28,891 nucleotides of DNA from an uncultured Eubacteriales bacterium (GTDB taxonomy: Bacteria > Bacillota > Clostridia > Oscillospirales > Acutalibacteraceae), in assembly GCA_934489895.1 (NCBI GenBank), contig CAKSST010000024.1, positions 1-28,891 on the forward strand, written 5' to 3'. The position numbers and the translations under genes are program-made. Below the pieces are notes generated by a model. The model saw only the letters and a program-made list of their open reading frames with translations, was not told where the DNA came from and searched no databases. Below, piece after piece: positions 7,961 through 14,989 of the stretch. Position 1 is the stretch's first letter. Each line of letters opens with the position of its first letter.

Positions 7961-8291
7961 CCTTTCTCGCCGGGATATCCATCTGTTCGGGGTGTTTCTC
8001 TTCGGTCCAAGCAAGACCGCATAAGTTCCAAATTGCCGCAATCAGATGGTCCTCGTCCGTATATCCGTCAAGGTATTTAACAAGATGCCGCATAGCACTG
8101 TCCGCAAAGCTGTGACATGGGATTCCCTTTTCCCAATTCCTGTCACCGTACTTTTTGCAACCCGCTTCATAATGCCGAGCCAATCTCATTAGGACACACA
8201 TCGGTAGCAAATCAAATCTACCCTTACCTTCGTGCATATCTCTGACTGCACCCGATGTAAACTCGGTACGCTCGCCGCTGTCTTTAATCAT
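7914..8291 (-). CDS. dATP/dGTP pyrophosphohydrolase-like protein (125 aa)
   Basis: This resembles the phage dATP/dGTP diphosphohydrolase family (DUF5664 type, MazG-like all-alpha fold), which changes the nucleotide pool during replication. The recognisable parts are the opening SGERTEFTSGAVRDMHEGKG, the segment GRFDLLPMCVLMRLARHYE, then KKYGDRNWEKGIP, and the final DEDHLIAAIWNLCGLAWTEE before KHPEQMDIPAR. The start at ATG 8291 is supported by GGTGAG and an 8-nt overlap with the MazG-like gene. The longer frame to 8327 lies inside that gene and has no ribosome site. Two nucleotide pyrophosphatase-like genes sit side by side, which suggests joint control of dNTP pools. Confidence 0.75.
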   Translation of the reverse strand: MIKDSGERTEFTSGAVRDMHEGKGRFDLLPMCVLMRLARHYEAGCKKYGDRNWEKGIPCHSFADSAMRHLVKYLDGYTDEDHLIAAIWNLCGLAWTEEKHPEQMDIPARKDAILSNDTRTDCGNT

Positions 8292-8589
8292 TCTGCTCAC
8301 CGCCTTTCTCGGTTGGGTGGTCGGCAAGTCTAGATTTTAACCGCTTAATCGTTTTATTCATAGCATCAGAAATAACTGTACTATCCAAACCGAAAATCAT
8401 TTCCATTTGTTCAAGCATAATATAGCAATCTGTCATTTCTTCTATAATGGCTTTTGTGTTATCCATGTATCGTTTGTGTTTGCAAATTTCCTTTGTCAAT
8501 TCTGCAAATTCTTCAATAGCAACATTCAACTGTGCTTCTGCTCCGTATGTTTCTATTGCTTGTTTCAATACTGCTCTATCAATATTCAT
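8284..8589 (-). CDS. MazG-like nucleotide pyrophosphohydrolase (101 aa)
   Basis: A short all-alpha protein with the two acidic helices of MazG/dUTPase-like pyrophosphohydrolases: NVAIEEFAELTKEICKHKR near residue 23 and KAIIEEMTDCYIMLEQMEMI near residue 44. The ExxE and ExxD positions would bind Mg2+ at the nucleotide phosphates. The family splits NTPs or dNTPs to monophosphates; the exact substrate cannot be read from the sequence. ATG at 8589 overlaps the preceding stop (ATGA), and the end overlaps the dATP/dGTP pyrophosphohydrolase start. Confidence 0.75.
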   Translation of the reverse strand: MNIDRAVLKQAIETYGAEAQLNVAIEEFAELTKEICKHKRYMDNTKAIIEEMTDCYIMLEQMEMIFGLDSTVISDAMNKTIKRLKSRLADHPTEKGGEQND

Positions 8590-8996
8590 TTCCCCTCATC
8601 TTCCTTTCTCAACGCTTCCCTTGCTTCTTGTTCGGTTAGGAACACAGTTTCACCAAAGTCATTTATTCCAAAATGTTCTGCCTTGCAATCATAGCAATAA
8701 CCAGAACGGGCGCATACCAAAATATCGCTGTCTATATCATAAAACGATTTAAGCATTTTAGGTTCACTCTTTATTAAGCTTTTAACTTCCATTTCAATTA
8801 TTTTATTTTTGCTTTTTACAAAAATGCGGCTTCCCACCTTACACGGTAAATGCACCCATTCGGAACGGTCGGCAAATTCAGGACATTTAGTTTCAACGTG
8901 TTTATCATTAAAATAATCATCAAAACTATTTCTGTAATCATCGGTTTTAAAAAAGTGTTTATGTGCTTCATAATGCAAACAATCTTTGCAAGTCAT
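8586..8996 (-). CDS. Cys-rich phage protein with zinc-binding pairs (136 aa)
   Basis: The start MTCKDCLHYEAH and a later KCPEF form an N-terminal Cys cluster. A second cluster is ARSGYCYDCKAEHFG near residue 100, followed by ETVFLTEQEAREAL. The middle part WVHLPCKVGSRIFV is the common beta segment of small phage proteins of the type CKxCxHY...WxxLPCKVGDxVY, widespread in Clostridia phages. Function is unknown; the pattern is that of a modular zinc-binding accessory protein. ATG 8996, overlapping genes on both sides. Confidence 0.65.
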   Translation of the reverse strand: MTCKDCLHYEAHKHFFKTDDYRNSFDDYFNDKHVETKCPEFADRSEWVHLPCKVGSRIFVKSKNKIIEMEVKSLIKSEPKMLKSFYDIDSDILVCARSGYCYDCKAEHFGINDFGETVFLTEQEAREALRKEDEGK

Positions 8997-9199
8997 TTTG
9001 TGTCACTCCTTTTAATGTGTTTTTGCAGACATTCTGTGCAAGTTAAATTGGTGTTTTTACCGATAATTGCAGGACAACTGTATATTGATTTACCTAAAAC
9101 ACAAACCGCTAAGCCATTTCTTTTTGATAAACAACCACAGGTTGATAAGTTTTCCATTATCCTGTTAAATTGTGCTTTTGAGCATTTAATTTCAATCAC
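8993..9199 (-). CDS. Small Cys-rich phage protein (68 aa), GTG start
   Basis: Starts with GTG at 9199 overlapping the stop of the repeat-protein gene, with GAGGG in the end of that gene as ribosome site, and ends in ATGA overlap with the next gene. It has CGCLSK, VCVLG, YSCPAI and TCTECLQKH, so about seven Cys in 68 residues; metal binding is plausible. I do not recognise a family. The tight coupling is the main reason to accept it. Confidence 0.6.
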   Translation of the reverse strand: MIEIKCSKAQFNRIMENLSTCGCLSKRNGLAVCVLGKSIYSCPAIIGKNTNLTCTECLQKHIKRSDTK

Positions 9200-10167
9200 T
9201 TACCCTCACCCACCATTTCAATTTTGCCATCTGTAACGGCTACAAGCTTCATATCTCCGCTTTGATATATTACTTTCCCGTAATTATCTTTAAGTGTTGA
9301 ATTTTCAAGTAAAAGTAATTTATCTTGATTTTTCCATTTGATATTAGGTGAGGTAATTATTACTGCTCGTCCTTTTGATTTCTCGACTGTAGCACTATCG
9401 TAGACGTTCTTGACTGTAGCGCTACCGCAGATGTTCTCGACTGTAGCGCTACCGCAGATGTTCTCGACTGTAGCATTACCGCAGACGTTCTCGACTGTAG
9501 CACTATCGTAGACGTTCTTGACTGTAGCATTACCGTAGATGTACTTGACTGTAGCACTATCGCAGACGTTCTCGACTGTAGCACTATCGTAGACGTTCTT
9601 GACTGTAGCATTACCGCAGATGTACTTGACTGTAGCATTACCGCAGATGTTCTCGACTGTAGCATTACCGTAGATGTTCTCGACTGTAGCATTACCGTAG
9701 ATGTACTCGACTGTAGCATTACCGCAGATGTACTTGACTGTAGCACTATCGCAGACGTTCTCGACTGTAGCGCTATCGCAGACGTTCTCGACTGTAGCGC
9801 TACCGCAGATTTGAACATTTTTACAATTCTTGATATAGTGACCGCTACCGTCTTTAATTTTCAAATTGTCTTTGTCGATATGTATACGATTTTTCGCCCA
9901 CTCTTTTACGGCTTCTATCATTCTTTGTTTTTCGTATTCTTCCACAAACCAATCGGGGATAATGTCTTGGTCTACCCTAAAAGTCCATTCGTTTATATCC
10001 GAAAAAACATCATCATTTTTTGGTATAAGTTCAGCACGAACAAAAAGCCTTTCAGCATTTTTACGAGTATCTTCTATTCCTAACTCTTTGAGCATATCGG
10101 TATGGCTATCGCAATCGGATACAAACACGCTATCCTTTAAAATAATTCCGCTTTTTAATTTACACAT
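9196..10167 (-). CDS. Repeat protein with sixteen 9-residue ATV repeats, likely beta-solenoid (323 aa)
   Basis: Residues 1-115 are a non-repeat domain beginning MCKLKSGIILKDSVFVSDCD and containing DIIPDWFVEEYEKQRMIEAV. I recognise it as the head of a recurring family in gut phages. After KDGSGHYIKNCKNVQIC come 16 copies of a 9-residue unit such as SATVENVCD, with Ala-Thr-Val invariant. Regular small and hydrophobic positions suggest a beta-helix with two units per coil. A short C-terminal beta region (YGKVIYQSGDMKLVAVTDG) caps it. ATG at 10167 has AGGAGAAAA upstream. It sits in the middle operon rather than with tail genes, so a role as tail fibre is unlikely. Function unknown. Confidence 0.75.
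   Translation of the reverse strand: MCKLKSGIILKDSVFVSDCDSHTDMLKELGIEDTRKNAERLFVRAELIPKNDDVFSDINEWTFRVDQDIIPDWFVEEYEKQRMIEAVKEWAKNRIHIDKDNLKIKDGSGHYIKNCKNVQICGSATVENVCDSATVENVCDSATVKYICGNATVEYIYGNATVENIYGNATVENICGNATVKYICGNATVKNVYDSATVENVCDSATVKYIYGNATVKNVYDSATVENVCGNATVENICGSATVENICGSATVKNVYDSATVEKSKGRAVIITSPNIKWKNQDKLLLLENSTLKDNYGKVIYQSGDMKLVAVTDGKIEMVGEGK
9385..9816 (-). repeat. 27-bp tandem repeat, 16 copies, coding for 9-residue units
   Basis: GACTGTAGC on the plus strand recurs exactly every 27 nt from 9385 to 9790, giving sixteen units. The codons for Ala-Thr-Val (GCT ACA GTC) are identical in all. Variation falls on a few bases only: Glu/Lys, Asn/Tyr, Val/Ile, Cys/Tyr, Gly/Asp, and AGC/AGT/AAT (Ser/Asn). 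A period divisible by 3 keeps other frames open too, which explains the long shadow frame on the same strand. Confidence 0.95.
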
Positions 10168-10217
10168 TTTTAATTTTCTCCTTTATTTTCTGTCATTTCT
10201 TTTAATTTGTAATTTCT

Positions 10218-10313
10218 TTATTTGTCATCTTTATCGCCCCCAGCAACACATAATGCACACAACATATATCCAACTAATCCACCGACTATTAAACCAATTG
10301 TGAAATTAAGCAT
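10218..10313 (-). CDS. DUF3789-like one-helix membrane protein (31 aa)
   Basis: A very short gene: ATG at 10313 with AGGAGAGT upstream and TAA at 10218-10220. The product is a single hydrophobic helix with glycines (IGLIVGGLVGYMLCALCVA) followed by a charged end GGDKDDK. This is the pattern of the DUF3789 family of tiny phage membrane proteins, found in many Firmicutes phages and without known function. Confidence 0.65.
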   Translation of the reverse strand: MLNFTIGLIVGGLVGYMLCALCVAGGDKDDK

Positions 10314-10369
10314 TTTTACTCTCCTAACTCACAGCAATCAAATTTGTAAGCTGTGCCATTCTTGATAAA

Positions 10370-11401
10370 TCAAATATGCAATATTCGGGCATATTTGCTT
10401 TTACTAAAGCCGTTGCCATTGGCGGACAAATTTAACGCAAATGGTGTCAATTTCGGCTCAACAACATTATGCTTTACTGTGCTTACAACCGTACCCAACG
10501 GCTCTTTTATGTCATTCACACGTGGTTTTTGTCCTTTCTTTTCACCATACCCAACCGGGATAATAAAGGGTTGTCCGTTTTTAATAACAAACTTATCAAT
10601 ACCACGTGATATTCTTCGCAATGTATTTTCTTTTAACGGTCTTAATGCTTTTAGTCCGTATTTTTCCTTAATCTGTTGGCTTGTTTCAAATATGGACGGG
10701 CAAGGCAAAGACCAATCAATTATCTCTGCTGCAGAGCGCCAAGGTTTACATTTACCCGATATAACATCAGGGTGTCCTATAGGCGCATGTGTTCTTTCGG
10801 GCCATACAATAGGCTGACCGTCACACCTTGCAATCAATACAAACCTCTTACGGCTTGTGGGCGCTCCGTAATCAGCAGCAACGAGCTCCCTGTATTCAAA
10901 CTTATAACCAAGGTCTGATAACTGCTTTTTCCATTTTTCAAAGGTCTGCCCAATTTTAGATTTAACGGGTTTGCCTTTCCTTACAGGTCCCCACGTCTTA
11001 AATTCCTCAACGTTTTCAAGCATTATCACTCGTGGTCTTACAGTTCCCGCCCATTTCAATACAATCCAAGCAAGGCCACGTATGTTTTTATTAACAAGCG
11101 CTGACCCTTTTGCTTTACTGAAATGTTTGCAATCGGGACTAAACCAAGCAAGCCCAACAGGTCTGCCTGCACATATCTCAACCGGGTCTATATTCCATAC
11201 GCTGTCTTGCAAATGCAACGTATAAGGATGATTTGTTTTGTGCATCAATATAGCTGCAGGGTCGTGATTGATTGCAACCGTTACGGGTCTGCCCAAAGCC
11301 AATTCAATGCCGGTACTTGCTCCACCGCCCCCGGCAAAGTTATCCACAATAATTTCATCAATAAAACTAATCTGCGCATTCAAATGTTTTGTGTTTTGCA
11401 T
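10370..11401 (-). CDS. DNA (cytosine-5) methyltransferase, probably C-terminally shortened (343 aa)
   Basis: Modifies cytosine C5 in DNA, probably protecting phage DNA or marking it. Motif I is DNFAGGGGASTGIELALG (AdoMet binding). The motif IV region is FSPDCKHFSKAKG, with the catalytic Cys in the variant SPDC instead of PPCQ, as in other phage Dcm-like proteins. Motif VI is ENVEEF, with the catalytic Glu, and motif VIII is SRKRFVLIARCDG. Relatives usually continue well past 400 residues with a motif IX/X region (arginine and RQIGNA-type end), which I cannot find: the frame stops after KSKYARILHI. ATG 11401 has AGGAGAG upstream. It may be truncated or frameshifted at the 3' end. Confidence 0.82.
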   Translation of the reverse strand: MQNTKHLNAQISFIDEIIVDNFAGGGGASTGIELALGRPVTVAINHDPAAILMHKTNHPYTLHLQDSVWNIDPVEICAGRPVGLAWFSPDCKHFSKAKGSALVNKNIRGLAWIVLKWAGTVRPRVIMLENVEEFKTWGPVRKGKPVKSKIGQTFEKWKKQLSDLGYKFEYRELVAADYGAPTSRKRFVLIARCDGQPIVWPERTHAPIGHPDVISGKCKPWRSAAEIIDWSLPCPSIFETSQQIKEKYGLKALRPLKENTLRRISRGIDKFVIKNGQPFIIPVGYGEKKGQKPRVNDIKEPLGTVVSTVKHNVVEPKLTPFALNLSANGNGFSKSKYARILHI

Positions 11402-11405
11402 TGTT

Positions 11406-12140
11406 TTAAATCTCTCCTCTTAACATCTTTTCAGCCAATTCCATATCAACCGTTCTCGGTATTTCAGATGGATGCTGTTTTTTACTGTTCAGTTGTTTCA
11501 ATTCGGTGCGGTGCCATTCTTCCAACTTGCTCCTATAATCAATCGGGAAACCTTTTGCCGACACCCAACCTTTACTTGAATACAGACTGTAAAATTTTTC
11601 GGCATCAACGTTCAAATTTTTCTCAGCAATATAATTTTTAACGTCATCAAGAGAGGGTGGATTATTATCTGCGTTTTGGGCGCTATTATATATATTAATA
11701 TTATTGGATAATATATTTTTTCTCTCTTTATCTTTCTTATTTTTCTTATTGTTCTTTTTATAGTGTTGTTGATTGACTGTTAGTTGACTGTTAGTTGCCT
11801 GTTGATTGACTGTTAGTTTGCCTGTTGATACATTAAATTTTTCATAATTATTTACCGTAATTACGCTGAATTTCGGGTATTTTGTGACTGTTAATTCCCC
11901 TGTTGATTTTAAGTGTTTTATTGCGGTTCTTAGTGATTGAACTGAAATATTAAGATTTTCACTTAATTTTGGGTAGGACGCGATCATCTGTCCGCGCTTG
12001 ATTTCAACACCCTCAAATTTTGATGCAGAAATGTTTGCATTGAGCAGAACATGCAGGAACAATCGCATTGTATTTCCGTCTTTGTACCACTCCCATTTTT
12101 GTATGGAACGGAACAAAGGTATGTAGGAATTATCTCTCAT
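11406..12140 (-). CDS. Phage replication initiator/organiser with N-terminal HTH (244 aa)
   Basis: This resembles the replication proteins of Firmicutes siphoviruses (DnaD/Rep-organiser type), which bind the phage origin and load host helicase. The N-terminus starts NSYIPLFRSIQKWEWYKDG, continues with RLFLHVLLNANI and a winged-helix with SVQSLRTAIKHLKSTGELTV. The middle is a low-complexity Asn/Lys/Gln linker. The C-terminal part (DVKNYIAEKNLNVDAEKFY, GWVSAKGFPIDYRSKLEEW) is the DnaD/phage-replisome C-terminal motif with its conserved Trp. The linker DNA holds an iteron cluster next to an AT-rich tract, as expected when the origin lies inside the initiator gene. Overlaps the ERCC4 gene by ATGA. 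Confidence 0.8.
   Translation of the reverse strand: MRDNSYIPLFRSIQKWEWYKDGNTMRLFLHVLLNANISASKFEGVEIKRGQMIASYPKLSENLNISVQSLRTAIKHLKSTGELTVTKYPKFSVITVNNYEKFNVSTGKLTVNQQATNSQLTVNQQHYKKNNKKNKKDKERKNILSNNINIYNSAQNADNNPPSLDDVKNYIAEKNLNVDAEKFYSLYSSKGWVSAKGFPIDYRSKLEEWHRTELKQLNSKKQHPSEIPRTVDMELAEKMLRGEI
11700..11907. other. Candidate phage origin: 11-bp iterons beside an AT-rich tract
   Basis: Five copies of TTG(A/C)CTGTT(A/G)(G/A) lie head to tail at 11773-11783, 11784-11794, 11795-11805, 11806-11816 and 11818-11828. Two looser copies follow at 11884-11894 and about 11897-11907. Next to them, 11700-11762 is almost purely A/T with poly-pyrimidine character. The unit is 11 bp, so it does not keep reading frame and is not a protein repeat, which points to a DNA function. 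Origins inside the initiator gene are known for lambdoid and many Gram-positive phages. Confidence 0.6.
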
Positions 12141-12601
12141 TTTTGAGCACCGCCTAATAGGCTTATGATGGTTTTACCCGTATCAGTTTTTGAACAGAAA
12201 ACAAACTTGCAACCGTAATGCCAGGATATACTTTGCAGTATCTTATGTAAGCGCTCACCCGATACGGCAAGTGGTGACGTCTTAAGGCGCGGATTCTGCC
12301 ATTTCAATACATCGTCAAGTGTTTTAATGCCCTTGCTATGCTCAATAAGGAAAATAACCTTAATACCGTATTCCCTTGCGCGTTCCAATTCGGCAACAAA
12401 CCTTTTATGGTCCTGACAGACGTTATTGCATACCTCTAATAAGCTCTGCTTTCGGTCAATTACAAGCTTTGGGTTATCCAAATTCATATAATCACCAACG
12501 GGCAATTTTGAAACAAAATGCTTGATATTCTGTTGCTCAAAACAATCAAGTATTTTAACGATAGCGCGCGCTTTTTCACGGCTATCAACCTGAATAATCA
12601 T
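12137..12601 (-). CDS. ERCC4-type nuclease domain protein (154 aa)
   Basis: Small endonuclease of the XPF/ERCC4 fold, usually for branched DNA or flap cleavage in phage recombination. Residues 1-10 hold the DSRE motif (IIQVDSREK), followed by KLPVGDYMNL and the catalytic VIDRKQSLLEVCNN, equivalent to the ERKxxxD core. The helix DHKRFVAELERAREYGIKVIFLIE is typical. There is no HhH domain, as in other phage single-domain versions. ATG 12601; its stop overlaps the initiator gene. Confidence 0.85.
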   Translation of the reverse strand: MIIQVDSREKARAIVKILDCFEQQNIKHFVSKLPVGDYMNLDNPKLVIDRKQSLLEVCNNVCQDHKRFVAELERAREYGIKVIFLIEHSKGIKTLDDVLKWQNPRLKTSPLAVSGERLHKILQSISWHYGCKFVFCSKTDTGKTIISLLGGAQK

Positions 12602-12623
12602 TGTTAATCCCCCTTATTTCCTT

Positions 12624-13058
12624 TTAAAACGGTAAATCATCATCCGTTGCAGGCAGCTCAGTAAAATTCTCAACGGCATCAATATAGCTTGGTGCTGCCA
12701 CAGTCGGTGCAGTCTGAACGGGTGGAGTATAAGGCTGTACGGTTTCATCCTTTTTGCCACCGACAAACTCAACATTTTCAACTACAACTCTTGTGAATGT
12801 ACGTTGTTCGTCATCCTTTGTATATTTACTTATATCTAAATTACCCTCAATAAGCATTGGTTTGCCTTTGTTAAAGTAGGTATTAATAAATACTGCTGTC
12901 TTGCGCCAAGCCTTACAGGGCACAAATATGGCTGTTTTTTCACCGTCTTTAATGCGTTTGTCTACCGCCAATGTAAAATCGCAATATTCAATCCCGGTGC
13001 CTGTTGTGGCTAATTCCGGGTCAGCTGTAAGGCGACCTGTTAAAATGATTTTATTCAT
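12624..13058 (-). CDS. ssb: Single-stranded DNA-binding protein (144 aa)
   Basis: OB-fold SSB that covers single strands during phage replication and recombination. The start MNKIILTGRLTADPEL is canonical, followed by YCDFTLAVDKR, AIFVPCKAWRKTAVFI and KGKPMLIEGNLDISKYTKDD. After about residue 105 comes a flexible Pro/Thr/Gln tail, ending with the acidic tip ATDDDLPF that docks partner proteins. ATG at 13058 overlaps the end of the nuclease gene. Confidence 0.95.
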   Translation of the reverse strand: MNKIILTGRLTADPELATTGTGIEYCDFTLAVDKRIKDGEKTAIFVPCKAWRKTAVFINTYFNKGKPMLIEGNLDISKYTKDDEQRTFTRVVVENVEFVGGKKDETVQPYTPPVQTAPTVAAPSYIDAVENFTELPATDDDLPF

Positions 13059-13821
13059 TAATAAACTCTCCTGACTTTCTTATCCTTGTTAAAACCTTTG
13101 TATCTTTGCAGCGGTCGCATTTTTCGCATCGTTCCGCATCAACAATACCCTGCTTGATAGCGTTGTAATATGGCGCATTTTCGGCAAATTTGCTCAGCTC
13201 ATAATCAAGCAGATCTTGCTCAATCTCAACCGCATCAATATCGGGTACCGGTTCCTTTGTTGCACCAAGCAGAACAAACGGCAGTTTTTTTCCTGTGTTC
13301 TGTCGCACAACCTCTTGATACACACCGCCCTGCAGGTCGTACCTCCAGGCTTCAAACCAAGGCAATTTTCCCTGCTCCTGTACGTATATAGGCTCAAAAT
13401 CTTTCATAATCTTTTGGTCCACAATCATATCGGGCAAAAGACTGTCAATTTTAACCTTGACGTTTACGCCGTTAATTACACCCGTCATAATTACCTGCTT
13501 TTTCCCGCCGAGTAATCTCATTGAGGTCGGGTCGCGTTTAATGCGCTCAATAATGGTATTGGCGTGTACGTATTCTGATTTAAGCGAGCCGTCCCGTTTT
13601 AATATTTCAGGATGTTCCAAAATAAACTTTTCAAGCGTGCCCTCAAAATACGCATCAACGTAAGAACCGATTAAAAGTGATGTTGTCATAGGTCTTACAT
13701 ACTTGCCCCGGATTTCGTCCAGGGCAGTAAACTGACATTTTTCAAAAGCTTTAAACTGTGATACGCTCATATATTCCCTTGTTGCCTTGGGACCGAAATA
13801 ATTACGTTTAGTTAGCCGCAT
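13051..13821 (-). CDS. PD-(D/E)XK nuclease-like protein, DUF3799/RecE-like (256 aa)
   Basis: Predicted phage exonuclease of the RecE/Cas4-like group, acting with SSB in recombination. Visible parts: YMSVSQFKAFEKCQ (entry motif of these nucleases), MTTSLLIGSYVDAYFEG, VKVKIDSLLPDMIVDQKIM (the D and D-x-K core), WRYDLQGGVYQEVVRQ (the Q-xxx-Y helix), and a C-terminal Cys cluster CEKCDRCKDTKVL, possibly for a metal or Fe-S site. I chose ATG 13821 because GGCAGGTG precedes it and it overlaps the stop of the upstream gene. The frame extends to 13851 without a ribosome site. Confidence 0.8.
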   Translation of the reverse strand: MRLTKRNYFGPKATREYMSVSQFKAFEKCQFTALDEIRGKYVRPMTTSLLIGSYVDAYFEGTLEKFILEHPEILKRDGSLKSEYVHANTIIERIKRDPTSMRLLGGKKQVIMTGVINGVNVKVKIDSLLPDMIVDQKIMKDFEPIYVQEQGKLPWFEAWRYDLQGGVYQEVVRQNTGKKLPFVLLGATKEPVPDIDAVEIEQDLLDYELSKFAENAPYYNAIKQGIVDAERCEKCDRCKDTKVLTRIRKSGEFINE

Positions 13822-14314
13822 TATCTGCACCTGCCTTTGCCGCTGCAGCACAATCAGAACAAAGCGGTCTGCCGTAGTTCTGTGTTGTGTATGCTGCGAG
13901 CTGTTCGGGGTTCATACCGTATGCAGCAACAATATCCTTACTGCAGTGTGAACATTTAGGCGCCGATGCAGGTGCGGCCGCTTGCGGTAAAAATTTACGC
14001 ACGCGCAACGCTTCAACGATTTCACCAAACGCTTTTACCTTTTCGGTACCAATCTGTATGCGGTGACCGTCCCACTGCTCTATGTAAGGTGTGCCGAGCA
14101 GTTTTGTAATCATTTTCATATTGGTGGAATTAAGTATCATCGGCTTTGTATTCGGTTCTTTAAAATGGCATACAACGCACTTTTCCTTTTTGCCGTCCGT
14201 TCCTACAACGGTCTCCTCAGCAACCTTACCAATCGTCAATACAAGGTCCTTACCGTCCTCAATTGAATAAGCCCCCAAATAGTTCGGGTTGGTTAATTTT
14301 TTCCAATGTGTCAT
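13808..14314 (-). CDS. Phage protein with C-terminal zinc ribbon, partner of the nuclease (168 aa)
   Basis: N-terminal about 100 residues are beta-rich (NPNYLGAYSIEDGKDLVLTI, EKCVVCHFKEPNTKPMILNS, QIGTEKVKAFGEIVEALRVR). This is the common conserved protein found just before DUF3799-type nucleases in Firmicutes phages. After an Ala/Pro linker come CSHC and CSDC pairs separated by a helix, a zinc-ribbon-like end (KCSHCSKDIVAAYG to RPLCSDCAAAAKAG). A DNA-binding accessory role in recombination is inferred from constant neighbourhood. ATG 14314, overlapping the HTH/zinc gene upstream. Confidence 0.7.
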   Translation of the reverse strand: MTHWKKLTNPNYLGAYSIEDGKDLVLTIGKVAEETVVGTDGKKEKCVVCHFKEPNTKPMILNSTNMKMITKLLGTPYIEQWDGHRIQIGTEKVKAFGEIVEALRVRKFLPQAAAPASAPKCSHCSKDIVAAYGMNPEQLAAYTTQNYGRPLCSDCAAAAKAGADNAAN

Positions 14315-14574
14315 TTCTTTTTTCTCCTGTTCTGTGTCTTTTGTATTTTTGAAACGTACTGCCCGTAAGACAGCCCGGCTTCATTTGCTTTGCGCATAAT
14401 CTCTTTTATATTCTGATTATCCGTTGTGCATTTTGGCGGTGTTTGTGTGCGAACTCTACCCGCTTCCATACGCTTTTTAGCAATCAGTGCACATTCCGCA
14501 CTGCAATATTTTGATTGCGGTCTATTGCTTTCAAACAGCTCGCCGCATACCTCACATATAACTATTCTCATCAT
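14311..14574 (-). CDS. Zinc-finger phage protein (about 87 aa)
   Basis: Residues near the start hold IVICEVCGELFESNRP and KYCSAECALIAKKR, a CxxC...CxxxC zinc finger of the treble-clef type seen in many phage proteins. The rest is polar and ends in a basic tail (QKTQNRRKKK). The second half contains IKEIMRKANEAGLSYGQYVS, the small helical motif known from phage HTH-like proteins. Start at ATG 14574 or ATG 14571 (adjacent), with GGAGCAGG upstream. The longer frame to 14697 covers another small gene and is not needed. Overlaps the next gene by ATGA. Confidence 0.65.
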   Translation of the reverse strand: MMRIVICEVCGELFESNRPQSKYCSAECALIAKKRMEAGRVRTQTPPKCTTDNQNIKEIMRKANEAGLSYGQYVSKIQKTQNRRKKK

Positions 14575-14668
14575 CCTGCTCCGTTTCGGTGTCATAGTCC
14601 TCGTCCTGCTCTCTGCAACACTCCATGCAACCGTCACACTCACAGGCAGATAAAATGCATCTCGGCAT
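14552..14668 (-). CDS. Tiny Cys-rich acidic protein (38 aa)
   Basis: ATG at 14668 follows GGGGGAAAGG with good spacing, and TGA is at 14552-14554. The product starts MPRCILSACECDGCMECCRE and ends in an acidic tail (DEDYDTETEQDDENSYM). Six Cys fall in the first 18 residues. It overlaps the zinc-finger gene in another frame, as other genes do in this operon. The strong ribosome site and coding density support it; no family recognised. Confidence 0.5.
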   Translation of the reverse strand: MPRCILSACECDGCMECCREQDEDYDTETEQDDENSYM

Positions 14669-14715
14669 TTAACCTTTCCCCCTATTGACACGCGCAATAT
14701 TTTGTGTTATTTTAA

Positions 14716-14793
14716 TTAAAATGTTTTGTGTTTTTTAGTGTTGACCTTGTCGCATCCGTGCGGCAGGGTCTTCACGCTTTTTATATCAGCCAT
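14716..14793 (-). CDS. Possible 25-aa peptide
   Basis: ATG at 14793 overlaps the stop of the preceding membrane gene; GAGG lies about 10 nt upstream. The peptide is basic (MADIKSVKTLPHGCDKVNTK and a Lys-rich end). No family known. It fills an otherwise empty 115-nt gap, but it may be a chance frame. Confidence 0.25.
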   Translation of the reverse strand: MADIKSVKTLPHGCDKVNTKKHKTF

Positions 14794-14989
14794 TTATTTC
14801 AGCCTCGTTTCTGTAATAAATGAGCTGATTTTTTTGTTTTTCACACAGCGCTTCAAGTCGGCCGATTCTGTTACGCTCCCGGCGCTTTTGTCTGCGGTAT
14901 CTCTGCACCGTATTGTTTGCACCGATTATTACCGCAGCCATAACCATACCGATACAAAACGATAAGAAAACAAACGCTTCAAAGCTCAC
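14786..14989 (-). CDS. Small membrane-anchored coiled-coil protein (67 aa), GTG start
   Basis: I place the start at GTG 14989, inside the end of the preceding gene, with AGGGGTG upstream. The frame continues to 15088, but that part overlaps the preceding gene and shows no ribosome site. Residues 2-24 form one membrane helix (FVFLSFCIGMVMAAVIIGA). Next is a basic, helical cytoplasmic-type part (RYRRQKRRERNRIGRLEAL) and a short end. Its shape resembles small phage membrane proteins near replication genes. Function unknown. Confidence 0.5.
   Translation of the reverse strand: MSFEAFVFLSFCIGMVMAAVIIGANNTVQRYRRQKRRERNRIGRLEALCEKQKNQLIYYRNEAEING

Noticed and set aside
9385..9816. CRISPR array, because of regular short repeats
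   Set aside because: Repeats are contiguous with no unique spacers, follow codon phase and vary by substitutions; no cas gene nearby.
9360..9818. Second long open frame through the 27-bp repeats (pattern MLQSRTSAV)
   Set aside because: It is a by-product of a repeat period divisible by 3; it has no ribosome site and lies inside the true repeat gene.
9196..10167. Diversity-generating retroelement target
   Set aside because: No reverse transcriptase or template repeat is present in the window, and the changes are not restricted to adenine positions.
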